Shown here piece by piece: positions 17,327-25,559 of a DNA stretch of 28,765 bases. Location: contig DAYH01000002.1 of NCBI GenBank assembly GCA_002506825.1, forward strand, positions 1-28,765, written 5' to 3'. The notes beneath the pieces are model-generated. The model was not told the DNA's origin. It ran no database searches and saw nothing but the letters and a program-made list of their open reading frames with translations. This DNA is from Euryarchaeota archaeon UBA103 (GTDB lineage: Archaea > Thermoplasmatota > Poseidoniia > Poseidoniales > Thalassarchaeaceae). Position numbers and translations under genes: made by a program. How positions within the stretch are numbered: position 1 is the stretch's first letter; each line of letters starts with the position of its first letter.

Positions 17327-17344
17327 CGGCCCCCTAGGGGGCCG
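17327..17344 (+). promoter_or_regulatory. Perfect 18-base palindrome before the type 3 repeat gene
   Basis: CGGCCCCCTAGGGGGCCG is its own reverse complement, is far more GC-rich than its surroundings, and ends 10 bases before ATG 17355. It sits at the expected transcription start from the TATA-like box, so it could be an operator at the start site or a hairpin at the 5' end of the mRNA that limits ribosome access. The adjoining G-run overlaps its last base. The alternative, a terminator of the preceding gene, is weak because no T-run follows. Confidence 0.6.
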
Positions 17345-17354
17345 GGGTGTAACA

Positions 17355-20300
17355 ATGGCCATGAATCACAATCAATATGCAGTTACTGCGATCGTTGCAA
17401 CCCTCTGTCTGGCCGGAATTTACACGATTATCGGAGCCGGCCTTTCAACAACAGAGTCCGGCGGATTTGAGCCAGCTGGATCGGATGTTGTCGATATCGA
17501 ATCTACAGGACAAGGCGGTACAGATACCGATGGGGACGGCATTCCAGACAGGATGGAAATGACCCTTTATGGGACAGACTGGAGAGAGTTTGATACTGAT
17601 AATGACGGCTTGGATGACGGCTGGGAAATTAGGAATGGATTAGACCCACTCGATAATGGCGAGCCGGCTGATTCTGAGATTCCGTTTTCAGATACCGATA
17701 ATGAAGATGAGACGGGTGAGCAAAATGAAACGTTCCCAAATCCCGATAATGGCCCATACGGAGATCCCGACAGAGATGGTCTGACAAATACCGAAGAGGC
17801 GGCTTTGGGGACCAAGCCAATGGACAGTGACTCCGATGACGATGGCCTGAATGACAAGTGGGAGTCATTGCATGTCCATGAGATTATCACTCCCAATGGC
17901 GTCCTCAGATTACTGGACCCCCTAAATGCCAATAGGGACTGTTATTTCCTTACTCCAGATGGATCAGTAAACAGCCAGGGTCCAGATGCTAGACAACAGA
18001 TAATGAACGAGCTAAGCAATGAAGATTGGAACCTGGTTGCCAATGCTGATGGCGAGATATCTTGCGACGCTGCACTGGATCTGGAGCAACCCACTCCAGA
18101 CGGTCTTAGAAATTTTGTAGAAGAGAGATATGATACCAATCCCCTTCAAGAGGATAGTGATGGCGACCTCATTGCAGATAGGCATGAAATTGCATTCGGG
18201 TTTATCGAATTGGGCACTCACTGTGGAGTTCCCGTTTTTGGGACAATCACATTACAATCGCCATTCAATGAGTTCATGTCCGAGGCGGGTGATTTGACAT
18301 GGTTCGAGCAAGATATGGATGGGGACGGACGATTGAATGGCCCTAGTGACTGGGATACTGACGGCGATGGAATGCCCGATGGATTCGAATACTGCTATGG
18401 TGATCTTTTAGATCCATCCAATGCAACAGATGCCTTTGGGGACTCGGATGAAGACGGGTTGAACAATGTAGAGGAGTACGAGGTCGCCTACACATGGGGG
18501 CCATCGAATTTCACAGATCCGGAGGAGGCCGATACAGATAATGACGGTATGCCTGATGGCTGGGAATATCTCAGTGGCATACATCCAAATGACGGAAGCA
18601 ATGCAGACGACGACCCAGATTTTGACGGATATGATTCAGACGGAGATGGCGGTGTAAGATATTCTGACATGGTAGGCGTCTCAACGGTTCAATCAATTAT
18701 GGTTGAAATAGGGGACTACGTACCCGTCAACAAGACAATATTGTATGTGAGAACGGTTCAAGATAGCGAGTACGTAAACATACCAGTGAAGACACTAACT
18801 GCTGGTTGGGTTTACCACATCAATGTCGCGGTAGGAGAGGAAATTTCTAGCAGACTACAGGATCTGGTTATCGTAGTAGAGGAAGATGAAAGGTTCACTA
18901 ATCTAGATGAGTTCAACGCCAGAGATAGAGACGGCGATGGTGCAGTAGACGGGAGGTCCACAGACCCCCTCTCCCCAGATACCGACGGAGATGGCTTGAT
19001 TGATGGAATAGAGGTCATAGGATGGACTATTAGAATCGTCGACCATGGAGTAAGGGATGTCACCGTCCGAAGCGATCCCGGTGCTTATGATACCGATAGG
19101 GATGGCCTTTCAGATGCAGTCGAATACTTTGAGACATTCACTAACGCCACAGACAGAGACACCGATTCAGACGGCCTAGAAGACTTTACTGAGGCAATAG
19201 ATGGATTCGTTTGGAATGGCTCCATTTACTATACCAATGCATCTGCATTTGATACAGACAACGATGGACTAGAGGATGGCGAGGAAGTAGTAGACGGCGA
19301 AGATCAGTACATCACTCATGCCAACAATGCTGATAGCGACGCAGATGGGCTCAATGACGGGGGAGAAGTTCTGTTCGTTCCAAGGCCATGGCAGTCCGCA
19401 ACAAATCCTTTGAACAATGATACTGATGGTGACTCCCAACCAGATGGCTGGGAGATGCAGGTATTTTCTGTACAGCAGAATACCAATAGCCACAGTCTCT
19501 GGGTAGTGACGGACTGGTGGCTTCCCCCTGGTTGTGACTCAATGATGGAATGCGGTCTAGGGCCAGGCGGTTGGATTTGGAAGAACTACTTGGATGGCTT
19601 CTCTTCCTCAGGAGACAGAGATGGCGATGGAATGTTAGATCCGGAGTATTTCCTGTGGGAGTTGAATATCTCAGGCTTTTTCATTCCCGATGGAGGAAGG
19701 TGGGCCTTGGATCCATCGTATGGCTCTATCCCTGATTCAGTATTCGATATAGACAACGATACACTGATGAATTCTCAAGAGGCACCCGATCGATGGGATA
19801 CGAATCCAGTATCCCACGACACAGACGGCGACAAGTTACCCGATGGCTGGGAGGTTACATATTCCGAGGAATCATTAATGATGGGCCTTGTTGATAACAA
19901 TACATTGGATGCGTTGGGAGCTAGGGGCCCAATGGACCCTAGGATGCCAGACTCAGACCTAGATGGAATAGACGACGGTCAGGAGGACTTTGATGAGGAC
20001 GGCCTTAACCGTACCAACCTAATGAATAGGTATTGTCCAGGGTGGAATAACCCACAGAACTCGGAGTGCCACATAGATCACATGACAGAAGCTGGAATTA
20101 GATTCTACAATGATCTCGAAAACTATACTAATTTCGAAGAATACCAGAATGGTACCAATCCAGTCAACGCAGATACAGATGGGGATATTTGGGAAGATGG
20201 CTCTGAGGTATACCACCAAGATCAGGATGGAGACTCAATGTGGGCTGGATGGGAATATTATTTTGGTTTCGACCCCATGGATCCGGCTGATGCCAATGTT

Positions 20301-20411
20301 GACTCTGATGGGGATGGCTTTGTGAATAAGTGTGAGAACAAATGGAATACACATCCAAAGGACCCAACCAGCTTCCCGTCCCAAGGTGAACTTTGCGACA
20401 TGTTCAACTAG
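17355..20411 (+). CDS. Secreted or anchored thrombospondin type 3 (calcium-binding) repeat protein, 1018 aa
   Basis: A hydrophobic N-terminal segment (about residues 9-28) acts as signal or anchor; no C-terminal helix is present. The remainder is built from about twenty acidic D-x-D-x-DG units, often in the form DTDGDG..DGWE followed by a NPL/DP turn, from near residue 56 to the end. Thrombospondin type 3 units bind Ca through the Asp side chains, so the protein should be a rigid calcium-loaded rod outside the cell. Near residues 440-530 a stretch of about 80 residues without repeats (MVGVSTVQSIMVEIGDYVPV onward) may be a small beta domain; another gap lies around 705-770. Only a few Cys are present, including CNKW-type pairs near the end. 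Start ATG 17355 has a GGGGTG site. Archease follows 35 bases after the stop. A scaffold or adhesion role is inferred. Confidence 0.85.
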   Translation: MAMNHNQYAVTAIVATLCLAGIYTIIGAGLSTTESGGFEPAGSDVVDIESTGQGGTDTDGDGIPDRMEMTLYGTDWREFDTDNDGLDDGWEIRNGLDPLDNGEPADSEIPFSDTDNEDETGEQNETFPNPDNGPYGDPDRDGLTNTEEAALGTKPMDSDSDDDGLNDKWESLHVHEIITPNGVLRLLDPLNANRDCYFLTPDGSVNSQGPDARQQIMNELSNEDWNLVANADGEISCDAALDLEQPTPDGLRNFVEERYDTNPLQEDSDGDLIADRHEIAFGFIELGTHCGVPVFGTITLQSPFNEFMSEAGDLTWFEQDMDGDGRLNGPSDWDTDGDGMPDGFEYCYGDLLDPSNATDAFGDSDEDGLNNVEEYEVAYTWGPSNFTDPEEADTDNDGMPDGWEYLSGIHPNDGSNADDDPDFDGYDSDGDGGVRYSDMVGVSTVQSIMVEIGDYVPVNKTILYVRTVQDSEYVNIPVKTLTAGWVYHINVAVGEEISSRLQDLVIVVEEDERFTNLDEFNARDRDGDGAVDGRSTDPLSPDTDGDGLIDGIEVIGWTIRIVDHGVRDVTVRSDPGAYDTDRDGLSDAVEYFETFTNATDRDTDSDGLEDFTEAIDGFVWNGSIYYTNASAFDTDNDGLEDGEEVVDGEDQYITHANNADSDADGLNDGGEVLFVPRPWQSATNPLNNDTDGDSQPDGWEMQVFSVQQNTNSHSLWVVTDWWLPPGCDSMMECGLGPGGWIWKNYLDGFSSSGDRDGDGMLDPEYFLWELNISGFFIPDGGRWALDPSYGSIPDSVFDIDNDTLMNSQEAPDRWDTNPVSHDTDGDKLPDGWEVTYSEESLMMGLVDNNTLDALGARGPMDPRMPDSDLDGIDDGQEDFDEDGLNRTNLMNRYCPGWNNPQNSECHIDHMTEAGIRFYNDLENYTNFEEYQNGTNPVNADTDGDIWEDGSEVYHQDQDGDSMWAGWEYYFGFDPMDPADANVDSDGDGFVNKCENKWNTHPKDPTSFPSQGELCDMFN
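17517..20360 (+). repeat. Thrombospondin type 3 repeat region
   Basis: About twenty degenerate Asp-rich units at irregular spacing, visible at DNA level as recurring GATAC(A/T)GATGG(C/G)GA-like words. Units differ enough in sequence that recent slippage is unlikely. Confidence 0.75.
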
Positions 20412-20446
20412 GCCTTCATCCTCCTTAGAATACGAGAGCTGTTTCT

Positions 20447-20920
20447 ATGTCATGGTGGATTTTTCCTACTACAGCAGACGTTGGAATCAGGTCCTTCTCA
20501 AATTCAATAGAGGGTATCATCAGGGAAACAACTATTGGAATCCAAGAATATCAGCTCTTAGAGCCCATACAGGAACTTAACTCACTCGTTAGACATAATG
20601 CTACATGGGCTATCCCAATAACTGGTAATGATATGGAAAGAGGACTAGTTAGGTGGCTAGAAGAGGTACTATACAGAGGATATGGAGAAGGTCAGTGGCT
20701 AGTTGACCTTTCCATTTCTACTTCTAATGAGTACATATCTGGACATGTATCTTGGGTAGATTCGGATTCCGTTGAGAGAGAAATTGAGGTCAAGGCTATT
20801 ACCATGCATGAACTAATTCTCAAGGAGATCTCAGAAGGGGAGACTATCAGAGGGATAATTCCAGAGGTGCCTGATTTTGAAGGTCCTGGATGGATTTCAC
20901 AAGTAATTCTGGATATCTAG
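20447..20920 (+). CDS. Archease, RtcB activator
   Basis: Archease lets RtcB perform multiple turnovers by helping guanylation of its active-site His and broadens its NTP use. The 157-residue protein fits the family: TTADVGIRSFSNSIEG at the start (usual form HTADVG/HTADIA, here Thr replaces His; D11 is the expected metal ligand), VRWLEEVLYRGYGEGQWL in the middle, VKAITMHELIL (usual KAVTYHEM), and a C-terminal VILDI whose Asp (D156) is the second expected metal ligand. ATG 20447 is the first in frame. The gene follows the type 3 repeat gene by 35 bases. Its TAG stop overlaps the stop of the convergent permease gene within a shared CTAG. The partner rtcB is at 10536-12011. Confidence 0.92.
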   Translation: MSWWIFPTTADVGIRSFSNSIEGIIRETTIGIQEYQLLEPIQELNSLVRHNATWAIPITGNDMERGLVRWLEEVLYRGYGEGQWLVDLSISTSNEYISGHVSWVDSDSVEREIEVKAITMHELILKEISEGETIRGIIPEVPDFEGPGWISQVILDI

Positions 20921-21654
20921 GAAGCGGCTTCCAACAAGTACAATGCCCCACTGAGCATTATTCCTGTCATTACCCCATTCCTGATTAATTCGGAATTTAG
21001 TGATTTCAACCATCTCTTGCCTACCCTAGCTCCAATAAGGGCAGATACTACCAATACCAGTATTAGGCTTAGCTGAGAGTAAATCTCACTGCTTCTATAT
21101 GCAAGATAAACCGGAATTCTTGACAAATCAACGCATAATGCTAGGATACTTGCGGTGGCGGCATATGACATCTTATCGGGAATTCTCTTGGAGAGAAACA
21201 TCGCCCTAAGGGCACCCTGGTGTCCTGAAAGGCCCCCCATAAAGCCAGATCCAAAACCCCCAAATCTGTCATTAGCCTCAGGAATCCTGTAACCTGTCCA
21301 TCTTTCACTAATTGTGAGGATTGGAAGAATCATCAATGCCAACCCGAGAATCCCCAAGAGGGGCCTCTGAGGTACTTGACTCTGAAGGACGGCGCCGATT
21401 ATTGAACCAACTACTAGCCAAATGCCATATCTCTTGAATGCGGTGAAATCAACATTCTCCCAAAGCAGAGCTAATTTTCCTGCATTATGGGCCCCATGGA
21501 CTATCGCGACCACAGCTACTGCCTCATGGGGGGGCATCAGTACCAGGACTAGGGGGGTGAGTATTGTAGAGAGTCCGAAACCAGCTGGAACTGTTAGAGC
21601 AGCCGCAACAAAAGCACCAATCGCTACAAGCGCAAGGAACTCATTCACAACCAA
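20917..21654 (-). CDS. TauE/SafE-family membrane permease
   Basis: This family exports or imports small anions such as sulfite or sulfoacetate, but substrate cannot be told from sequence. The 245-residue protein has about eight hydrophobic helices and the usual two-half layout: a first half starting with a Gly-rich GFGLSTILTPLV and the second with GFGSGFMGGLSGHQGALRAMFL, the family's repeated G-rich motif. The frame begins at TTG 21654; a GTG at 21648 is an alternative. A TATA-like TTTAAT near 21675 would place transcription start close to 21650, favouring a leaderless mRNA from one of these codons. It lies 38 bases downstream of guaC. The stop overlaps that of archease. Confidence 0.85.
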   Translation of the reverse strand: MVVNEFLALVAIGAFVAAALTVPAGFGLSTILTPLVLVLMPPHEAVAVVAIVHGAHNAGKLALLWENVDFTAFKRYGIWLVVGSIIGAVLQSQVPQRPLLGILGLALMILPILTISERWTGYRIPEANDRFGGFGSGFMGGLSGHQGALRAMFLSKRIPDKMSYAATASILALCVDLSRIPVYLAYRSSEIYSQLSLILVLVVSALIGARVGKRWLKSLNSELIRNGVMTGIMLSGALYLLEAAS

Positions 21655-21692
21655 CGGAAAATAAAGACATTAAATTCTGTTTCGCAAATAGT

Positions 21693-22745
21693 TTACTCTT
21701 CAACATTGAATTTTTGATATACTTCATTGGTCGTCCGTGTGACTCTGATGAATGTGGTACACTTGGGCAGATCTTTGATCCTTCTAGCGCCTACATAGGA
21801 GCATGCTGACCTAACTCCTCCAAGTATTGATTGGACAGTCTCTTCCAAAGCCCCTCTGTATGGGACTCTGACCTCCTTTCCTTCAGGTGCTCTATGCTTG
21901 GCTACTTCTCCATAGTACTCCTGCATTGCCTTCGCAGAGGACATGCCATAGAATGACTTGTACATTTTTCCATTACCGCCCTCTACTAACTCTCCTCCAG
22001 ATTCATCATGGCCTGCCAGCATCCCCCCCAGCATTACGAAGTCAGCTCCAGCAGCGAAGGCCTTAGCTACGTCTCCAGGGGAAGAGCAACCGCCATCAGC
22101 CATCACATGCCCCCCTAATCCGTGTGCGGCGTCAGCACATTCTGAGATTGCAGATAGCTGAGGGTACCCAACTCCGGCTACCTTCCTAGTGGTGCAAACC
22201 GAACCAGGCCCTATTCCTACCTTCACAACATCAGCTCCAGCTAAGATAAGCGCCTCAGTCATCTCCCTGGTGGCTACATTGCCTGCAATGATAATAGAGT
22301 TTGAATAGCTCTTCCTGACGTCCCTGATGAAGTCTAGGAAGACTTCTCTATATCCATTTGCTACATCGACGCATATCATGGACAACTCAGAACTTGTGGC
22401 CATCTTCTTCTTCAACAACTCCAGACTATCTTCTGTTGATCCACAAGTAATAGCTACATGCCCGGGGTCAATCCCATCATCCCATGCTTCTGAACACTGT
22501 CTTGTGGAGTAGAATTTCTGTAGACAGGTTAGCATGCCATGCTTCTGGAGAACCTCGGCAACCCCGAATACCCCTGTAGTATCCATGTTTGCAGCAACCA
22601 CAGGTACTCCCTCCCAGGTCGTATCGGAATGTCTGAACTTGAACTCTCTTACCAAAGTTACATCCGATCTAGAAACCAGCGTACTTCGCTTCGGCCGGAT
22701 TAATACATCATCAAAAGTCAGCTTAACATCATGCTCTACACGCAT
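21693..22745 (-). CDS. guaC: GMP reductase
   Basis: NADPH-dependent conversion of GMP to IMP and ammonia in purine salvage. The 350-residue protein matches E. coli/eukaryote-type GMP reductase along its full length: LTFDDVLIRPKRSTL near the start, VPVVAANMDTTG, GNVATREMTE, the catalytic Cys loop GIGPGSVCTTR (C184), the GGHVMADGGC phosphate-binding strand, FVMLGGMLAGHDESGG, and FYGMSSAKAMQ. There is no CBS pair, so it is not a usual IMP dehydrogenase, and ECADAAHGLGG matches GuaC rather than GuaB. An AAGGT site lies a few bases before ATG 22745. It is 42 bases after the lipoprotein gene. The close likeness to bacterial GuaC suggests acquisition by transfer, but this is inference. Confidence 0.93.
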   Translation of the reverse strand: MRVEHDVKLTFDDVLIRPKRSTLVSRSDVTLVREFKFRHSDTTWEGVPVVAANMDTTGVFGVAEVLQKHGMLTCLQKFYSTRQCSEAWDDGIDPGHVAITCGSTEDSLELLKKKMATSSELSMICVDVANGYREVFLDFIRDVRKSYSNSIIIAGNVATREMTEALILAGADVVKVGIGPGSVCTTRKVAGVGYPQLSAISECADAAHGLGGHVMADGGCSSPGDVAKAFAAGADFVMLGGMLAGHDESGGELVEGGNGKMYKSFYGMSSAKAMQEYYGEVAKHRAPEGKEVRVPYRGALEETVQSILGGVRSACSYVGARRIKDLPKCTTFIRVTRTTNEVYQKFNVEE

Positions 22746-22787
22746 TGGGACCTTACTACTCCAACGAAGCTGAGCTTATGACGATTA

Positions 22788-24989
22788 TCATGAAAGAACT
22801 GGGCCCGGATTGTCCCAATAATACCACAATTGTCTCTGATCGCCGTCCCATGCGGTGAAGTATAGCTTATCTCCAACGATGGTAAGCCACCATGGCCAAC
22901 TGCCATTTTCTCCTTGATGGACATCCACCAACAGCTCCGTACCAAGCTCTGTCCCATCTGTTCTCCAAAGCTCTTCTCCATTTTCTCCGTCGTCAGCACT
23001 GAAGTAGAAGTGACTATCGTGTGTAAGGGTGTACTCGCCATGCCAGTGTGCGGTAGAGCCCCAGGATAAACTACTATTCTCACCAACTCTGATGTCCTTT
23101 ACCATGTTAGTTCCTGCCTCAGTACCGTCAGTCCTCCATAGTTCCCATCCATGGACTCCATCATCAGCTCCAAAATAAACAAATCCTCCCATTTCCTTCA
23201 TCGGTCCCGTGGGATAGCTCGAGTTATTTCCTGGATTGATATCTTTTACCATCCTAGTCCCCTCTTCAGTATTATCCGTTATCCAGAGCTCTCTTCCATT
23301 CTCGCCATCATCCGCTGAAAACAGCATTTTACTACCTAGTTTAGTTAGCCACATGGGGCTACTAGAGTTATTTAATCCAGGCCAAATGTCTTTCACCATA
23401 TTAGTAGAAAAGGCATCTCCTTGGCTGTAGTGTAGCTCCTGTCCGTTAACTCCATCATTTGCTGACAGGTATATCCCCCCTGAGCCCGGTGTAATATGAA
23501 TTGGATTACTTCCTTCAGGACCGGTATTAATATCCTTTACTAGGAATAGGCCCCCTCCTAGTTGCAGTCCAAATCTATACAGCTCTCTCCCGTAATTCTC
23601 CGTCTCTCCGGTAAACCATACTTGATTTCCCTTGTATGTCATATCTCTAGGGACAGAGCCATCCCAGTCTGCACAACATTGGGAAAGTCCATTGCCATCG
23701 GTCCAGGAGCTTGTCTCTGGCTCTATATTGGCTATCATCCTGGTGCCAGTAGTAGTTCCATCACTTATCCACAGCTCTTCTCCTTTGGGATATCCCTCTT
23801 CCCCCACTCCTGCTATGGCTTTGATACTGCTGAATACTACTCTATCACTCGCCCCTCCTTCGCCAGGAATAATAACTAGCTCAGTAATTCCTGCAGAGTC
23901 AAATTCACAACCATTGCAATCGTAATCCCAGTCTCCCCAGAAGTCATAAACCACATTTGTGCCTTCCTCCGTACCATCGCTGACCCAGAGTGTTGGGAAT
24001 CCACCATTATTTTCAAAGTACATATGCATCGATGCCGTGAAAAACAATTTGTTGTTTCCTGCAACTAGTTCGACATCGTTGAATATATTGTCCCACGTGA
24101 TATCGAACGTAGATCCCCAATTCTCGCAATCCTCAGTTTGCTCACCAGTATCCGGGTCTGCAGTCGTTGAACAGTCTTCTCCCCTGATATCCTTCACCAT
24201 GTATGAACCAGACATGGTGCCATCACTTCTCCATAGTTCCCAACCGTGAATCCCATCGTCAGCAATGAAATAGAGTACGTCATCCAGTACTGCCGTTCTC
24301 TGCTGGGCAAAATTATGTTCTGCAGTAGTTTCATTGTAGATTACCCCATAGTTTCCCGGGCATTCTCCGACCGTGAATTCAACCTCATCATAGCTGATTA
24401 AACCATCTCCTTCTATTCCGAGCCCCTCTCCACTGTCATATCCTACGTCCATCAATAGTCCCGGATTATCCATGGGACATTCAGATGTCCTGTAGTTCAG
24501 AGTATATGTCAACCCGTCCATTACACCTTGCAGGGTGGCGATGGTCCCCTCTAGTTGTGAAATCTGACTCTGAAGTAGCAGGAGATCTTCTGTCAGGTCG
24601 GAAATGTGATCACTCAACTCCCCTATTTCATCATTTAGTGAGGATATTTCCATTTCAAGAGTAGATTGATTCTCAGAAGAATCGTTAAGCTGTAGCATGA
24701 TTTCTTCATGTTGCAACAATAACTCATCCCTCAAGTCCTCCATCGTAGAAATTGTAATGGCCTGCTCCGCCATACTCGATTGAGCCAAAGCAAGACTTGC
24801 AGTCGCCTCAGAAAGTGCACTTTCCAAAGTGGCAATCTCTGATAACGCGTTATCGTAATCGTTGATTGAATCATTTAATTCAGACTCAAGGGCCTCTGTT
24901 CTCTCATCATTTTCCGAATCATTTCCCGCACAACCCGATAGCAATGAACCGACGAATAGTAACACGATAACTAATGACCTGACTCTCAT
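22788..24989 (-). CDS. Secreted lipoprotein with coiled coil and ELWxxDGT beta-propeller-like repeats
   Basis: The signal peptide ends in the lipobox LLSGC (Cys20), so the protein should be lipid-anchored outside. Residues about 30-165 form a long coiled coil (ESELNDSIND..., SQISQLEGTIATLQ). Next comes a Cys-flanked acidic module with GIEGDGLISYDEVEF, then about eight repeats of an ELWRTDGTEAGTNMVKDI type, each followed by a variable strand such as VYFGADDGVHG. ELWxxDGT repeats are known from secreted bacterial proteins and probably form a beta-propeller. A GGAG site four bases before ATG 24989 and a TATA-like box near 25050 support the start. No catalytic motif seen. Its role is unknown; a surface stalk carrying a ligand-binding propeller is the natural reading. 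Confidence 0.85.
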   Translation of the reverse strand: MRVRSLVIVLLFVGSLLSGCAGNDSENDERTEALESELNDSINDYDNALSEIATLESALSEATASLALAQSSMAEQAITISTMEDLRDELLLQHEEIMLQLNDSSENQSTLEMEISSLNDEIGELSDHISDLTEDLLLLQSQISQLEGTIATLQGVMDGLTYTLNYRTSECPMDNPGLLMDVGYDSGEGLGIEGDGLISYDEVEFTVGECPGNYGVIYNETTAEHNFAQQRTAVLDDVLYFIADDGIHGWELWRSDGTMSGSYMVKDIRGEDCSTTADPDTGEQTEDCENWGSTFDITWDNIFNDVELVAGNNKLFFTASMHMYFENNGGFPTLWVSDGTEEGTNVVYDFWGDWDYDCNGCEFDSAGITELVIIPGEGGASDRVVFSSIKAIAGVGEEGYPKGEELWISDGTTTGTRMIANIEPETSSWTDGNGLSQCCADWDGSVPRDMTYKGNQVWFTGETENYGRELYRFGLQLGGGLFLVKDINTGPEGSNPIHITPGSGGIYLSANDGVNGQELHYSQGDAFSTNMVKDIWPGLNNSSSPMWLTKLGSKMLFSADDGENGRELWITDNTEEGTRMVKDINPGNNSSYPTGPMKEMGGFVYFGADDGVHGWELWRTDGTEAGTNMVKDIRVGENSSLSWGSTAHWHGEYTLTHDSHFYFSADDGENGEELWRTDGTELGTELLVDVHQGENGSWPWWLTIVGDKLYFTAWDGDQRQLWYYWDNPGPVLS
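22900..24260 (-). repeat. ELWxxDGT repeat region
   Basis: About eight units on the minus strand share ELW..DGT..GT.MVKDI and a following DDG(V/E)(H/N)G(W/R)ELW turn. The best-conserved units are the C-terminal ones (22900-23320). Confidence 0.75.
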
Positions 24990-25046
24990 GGAACTCCTTG
25001 TCGCCCTAGACTATTAGAAGTTCCTCTTGATTAACTAATATTGAGG

Positions 25047-25052
25047 ATATAA
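25047..25052 (-). promoter_or_regulatory. TATA-like box for the lipoprotein gene
   Basis: On the minus strand this reads TTATAT (within GGTTATATCC). A start about 25 bases downstream would leave a leader of some 35 bases that includes the AGGAG site at 24994-24998. Confidence 0.45.
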
Positions 25053-25063
25053 CCTTATTATTC

Positions 25064-25068
25064 AAAAA
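25064..25068 (-). terminator. T-run after tRNA-Glu
   Basis: Five T residues on the minus strand, 15 bases beyond the encoded CCA of tRNA-Glu and just upstream of the lipoprotein TATA-like box. It separates the two transcripts. Confidence 0.45.
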
Positions 25069-25083
25069 TTGTCAATTGTATTT

Positions 25084-25161
25084 TGGTGCTCGTGCCGGGA
25101 TTTGAACCCGGGTCGTCGCCTCGAGAGGGCGACATGATGGACCGAACTACACCACACGAGC
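25084..25161 (-). tRNA. tRNA-Glu (anticodon CTC)
   Basis: On the minus strand the acceptor arms GCTCGTG and CACGAGC pair, followed by discriminator A and encoded CCA. The anticodon stem TCGCC/GGCGA holds the loop CTCTCGA, giving anticodon CTC (Glu, GAG). The D arm GTGTAGTTCGGTCCATCAT is typical of tRNA-Glu. T arm: CCGGG-TTCAAAT-CCCGG. No intron. Confidence 0.95.
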
Positions 25162-25219
25162 GGCATTAGCGCCACCCACCTTCCATATTTGAAAACAGGG
25201 GGTGACTCAATACTGCTAT

Positions 25220-25243
25220 TTTCACTTTCACTTTTACTCTCAC
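25220..25243 (+). repeat. Four imperfect pyrimidine-rich hexamers
   Basis: TTTCAC, TTTCAC, TTTTAC, TCTCAC in direct tandem, in the spacer between the divergent tRNA-Glu and the 25287 gene. About 15 bases upstream of a TATA-like AATATGTAA. Possible operator or simple low-complexity tract. Confidence 0.4.
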
Positions 25244-25286
25244 TCTGTTGCCTTGATTAATATGTAAATCATATCAACGACGATAC

Positions 25287-25559
25287 ATGAACGCAAACAA
25301 TAACTACGATTCGGACGTAACATACCAAAAGAGGCCAGAGCCTTACAGGATTGTTCCTCTGAACTCACTTAGGATAGCTAACAGTGAACTAAGGGCAAGT
25401 AATGACTCTCTAGTTTGTGAGGGAGGCCGTCTAGCCAACCTTGGCTCTTGGAAGCCTCTTCCAAGACTCTCCACGCCTGTTGAGGTTTCTCCTTCTTCAT
25501 GGAAGGGACTGAGATCAAGAATGAAATTCAGTCAACAGGAGATAGGAGCGTCGATCTGA
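25287..25559 (+). CDS. Possible 90-codon protein, unknown function
   Basis: I do not recognise this ORF. The protein is basic, rich in Ser, Asn and Leu, with no membrane segment or metal motif. In favour of coding: a TATA-like TTAATATGTA sits about 27 bases before ATG 25287 (leaderless spacing), and its TGA stop overlaps the ATG of the next gene as TGATG, a typical coupling arrangement. Against: composition is nondescript and the frame could be a leader region of the winged-helix operon. Low-moderate confidence. Confidence 0.4.
   Translation: MNANNNYDSDVTYQKRPEPYRIVPLNSLRIANSELRASNDSLVCEGGRLANLGSWKPLPRLSTPVEVSPSSWKGLRSRMKFSQQEIGASI

Noticed and set aside
17517..20360. Asp-rich recurring units considered as a CRISPR-like or satellite array
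   Set aside because: Units are irregular in length and diverged at DNA level but consistent at protein level, as expected for thrombospondin type 3 repeats.
21693..22745. guaC as bacterial contamination or chimera
   Set aside because: Neighbouring genes on both sides have the same compact spacing and style, and the archaeal archease and lipoprotein genes lie close by on the same contig with no break.
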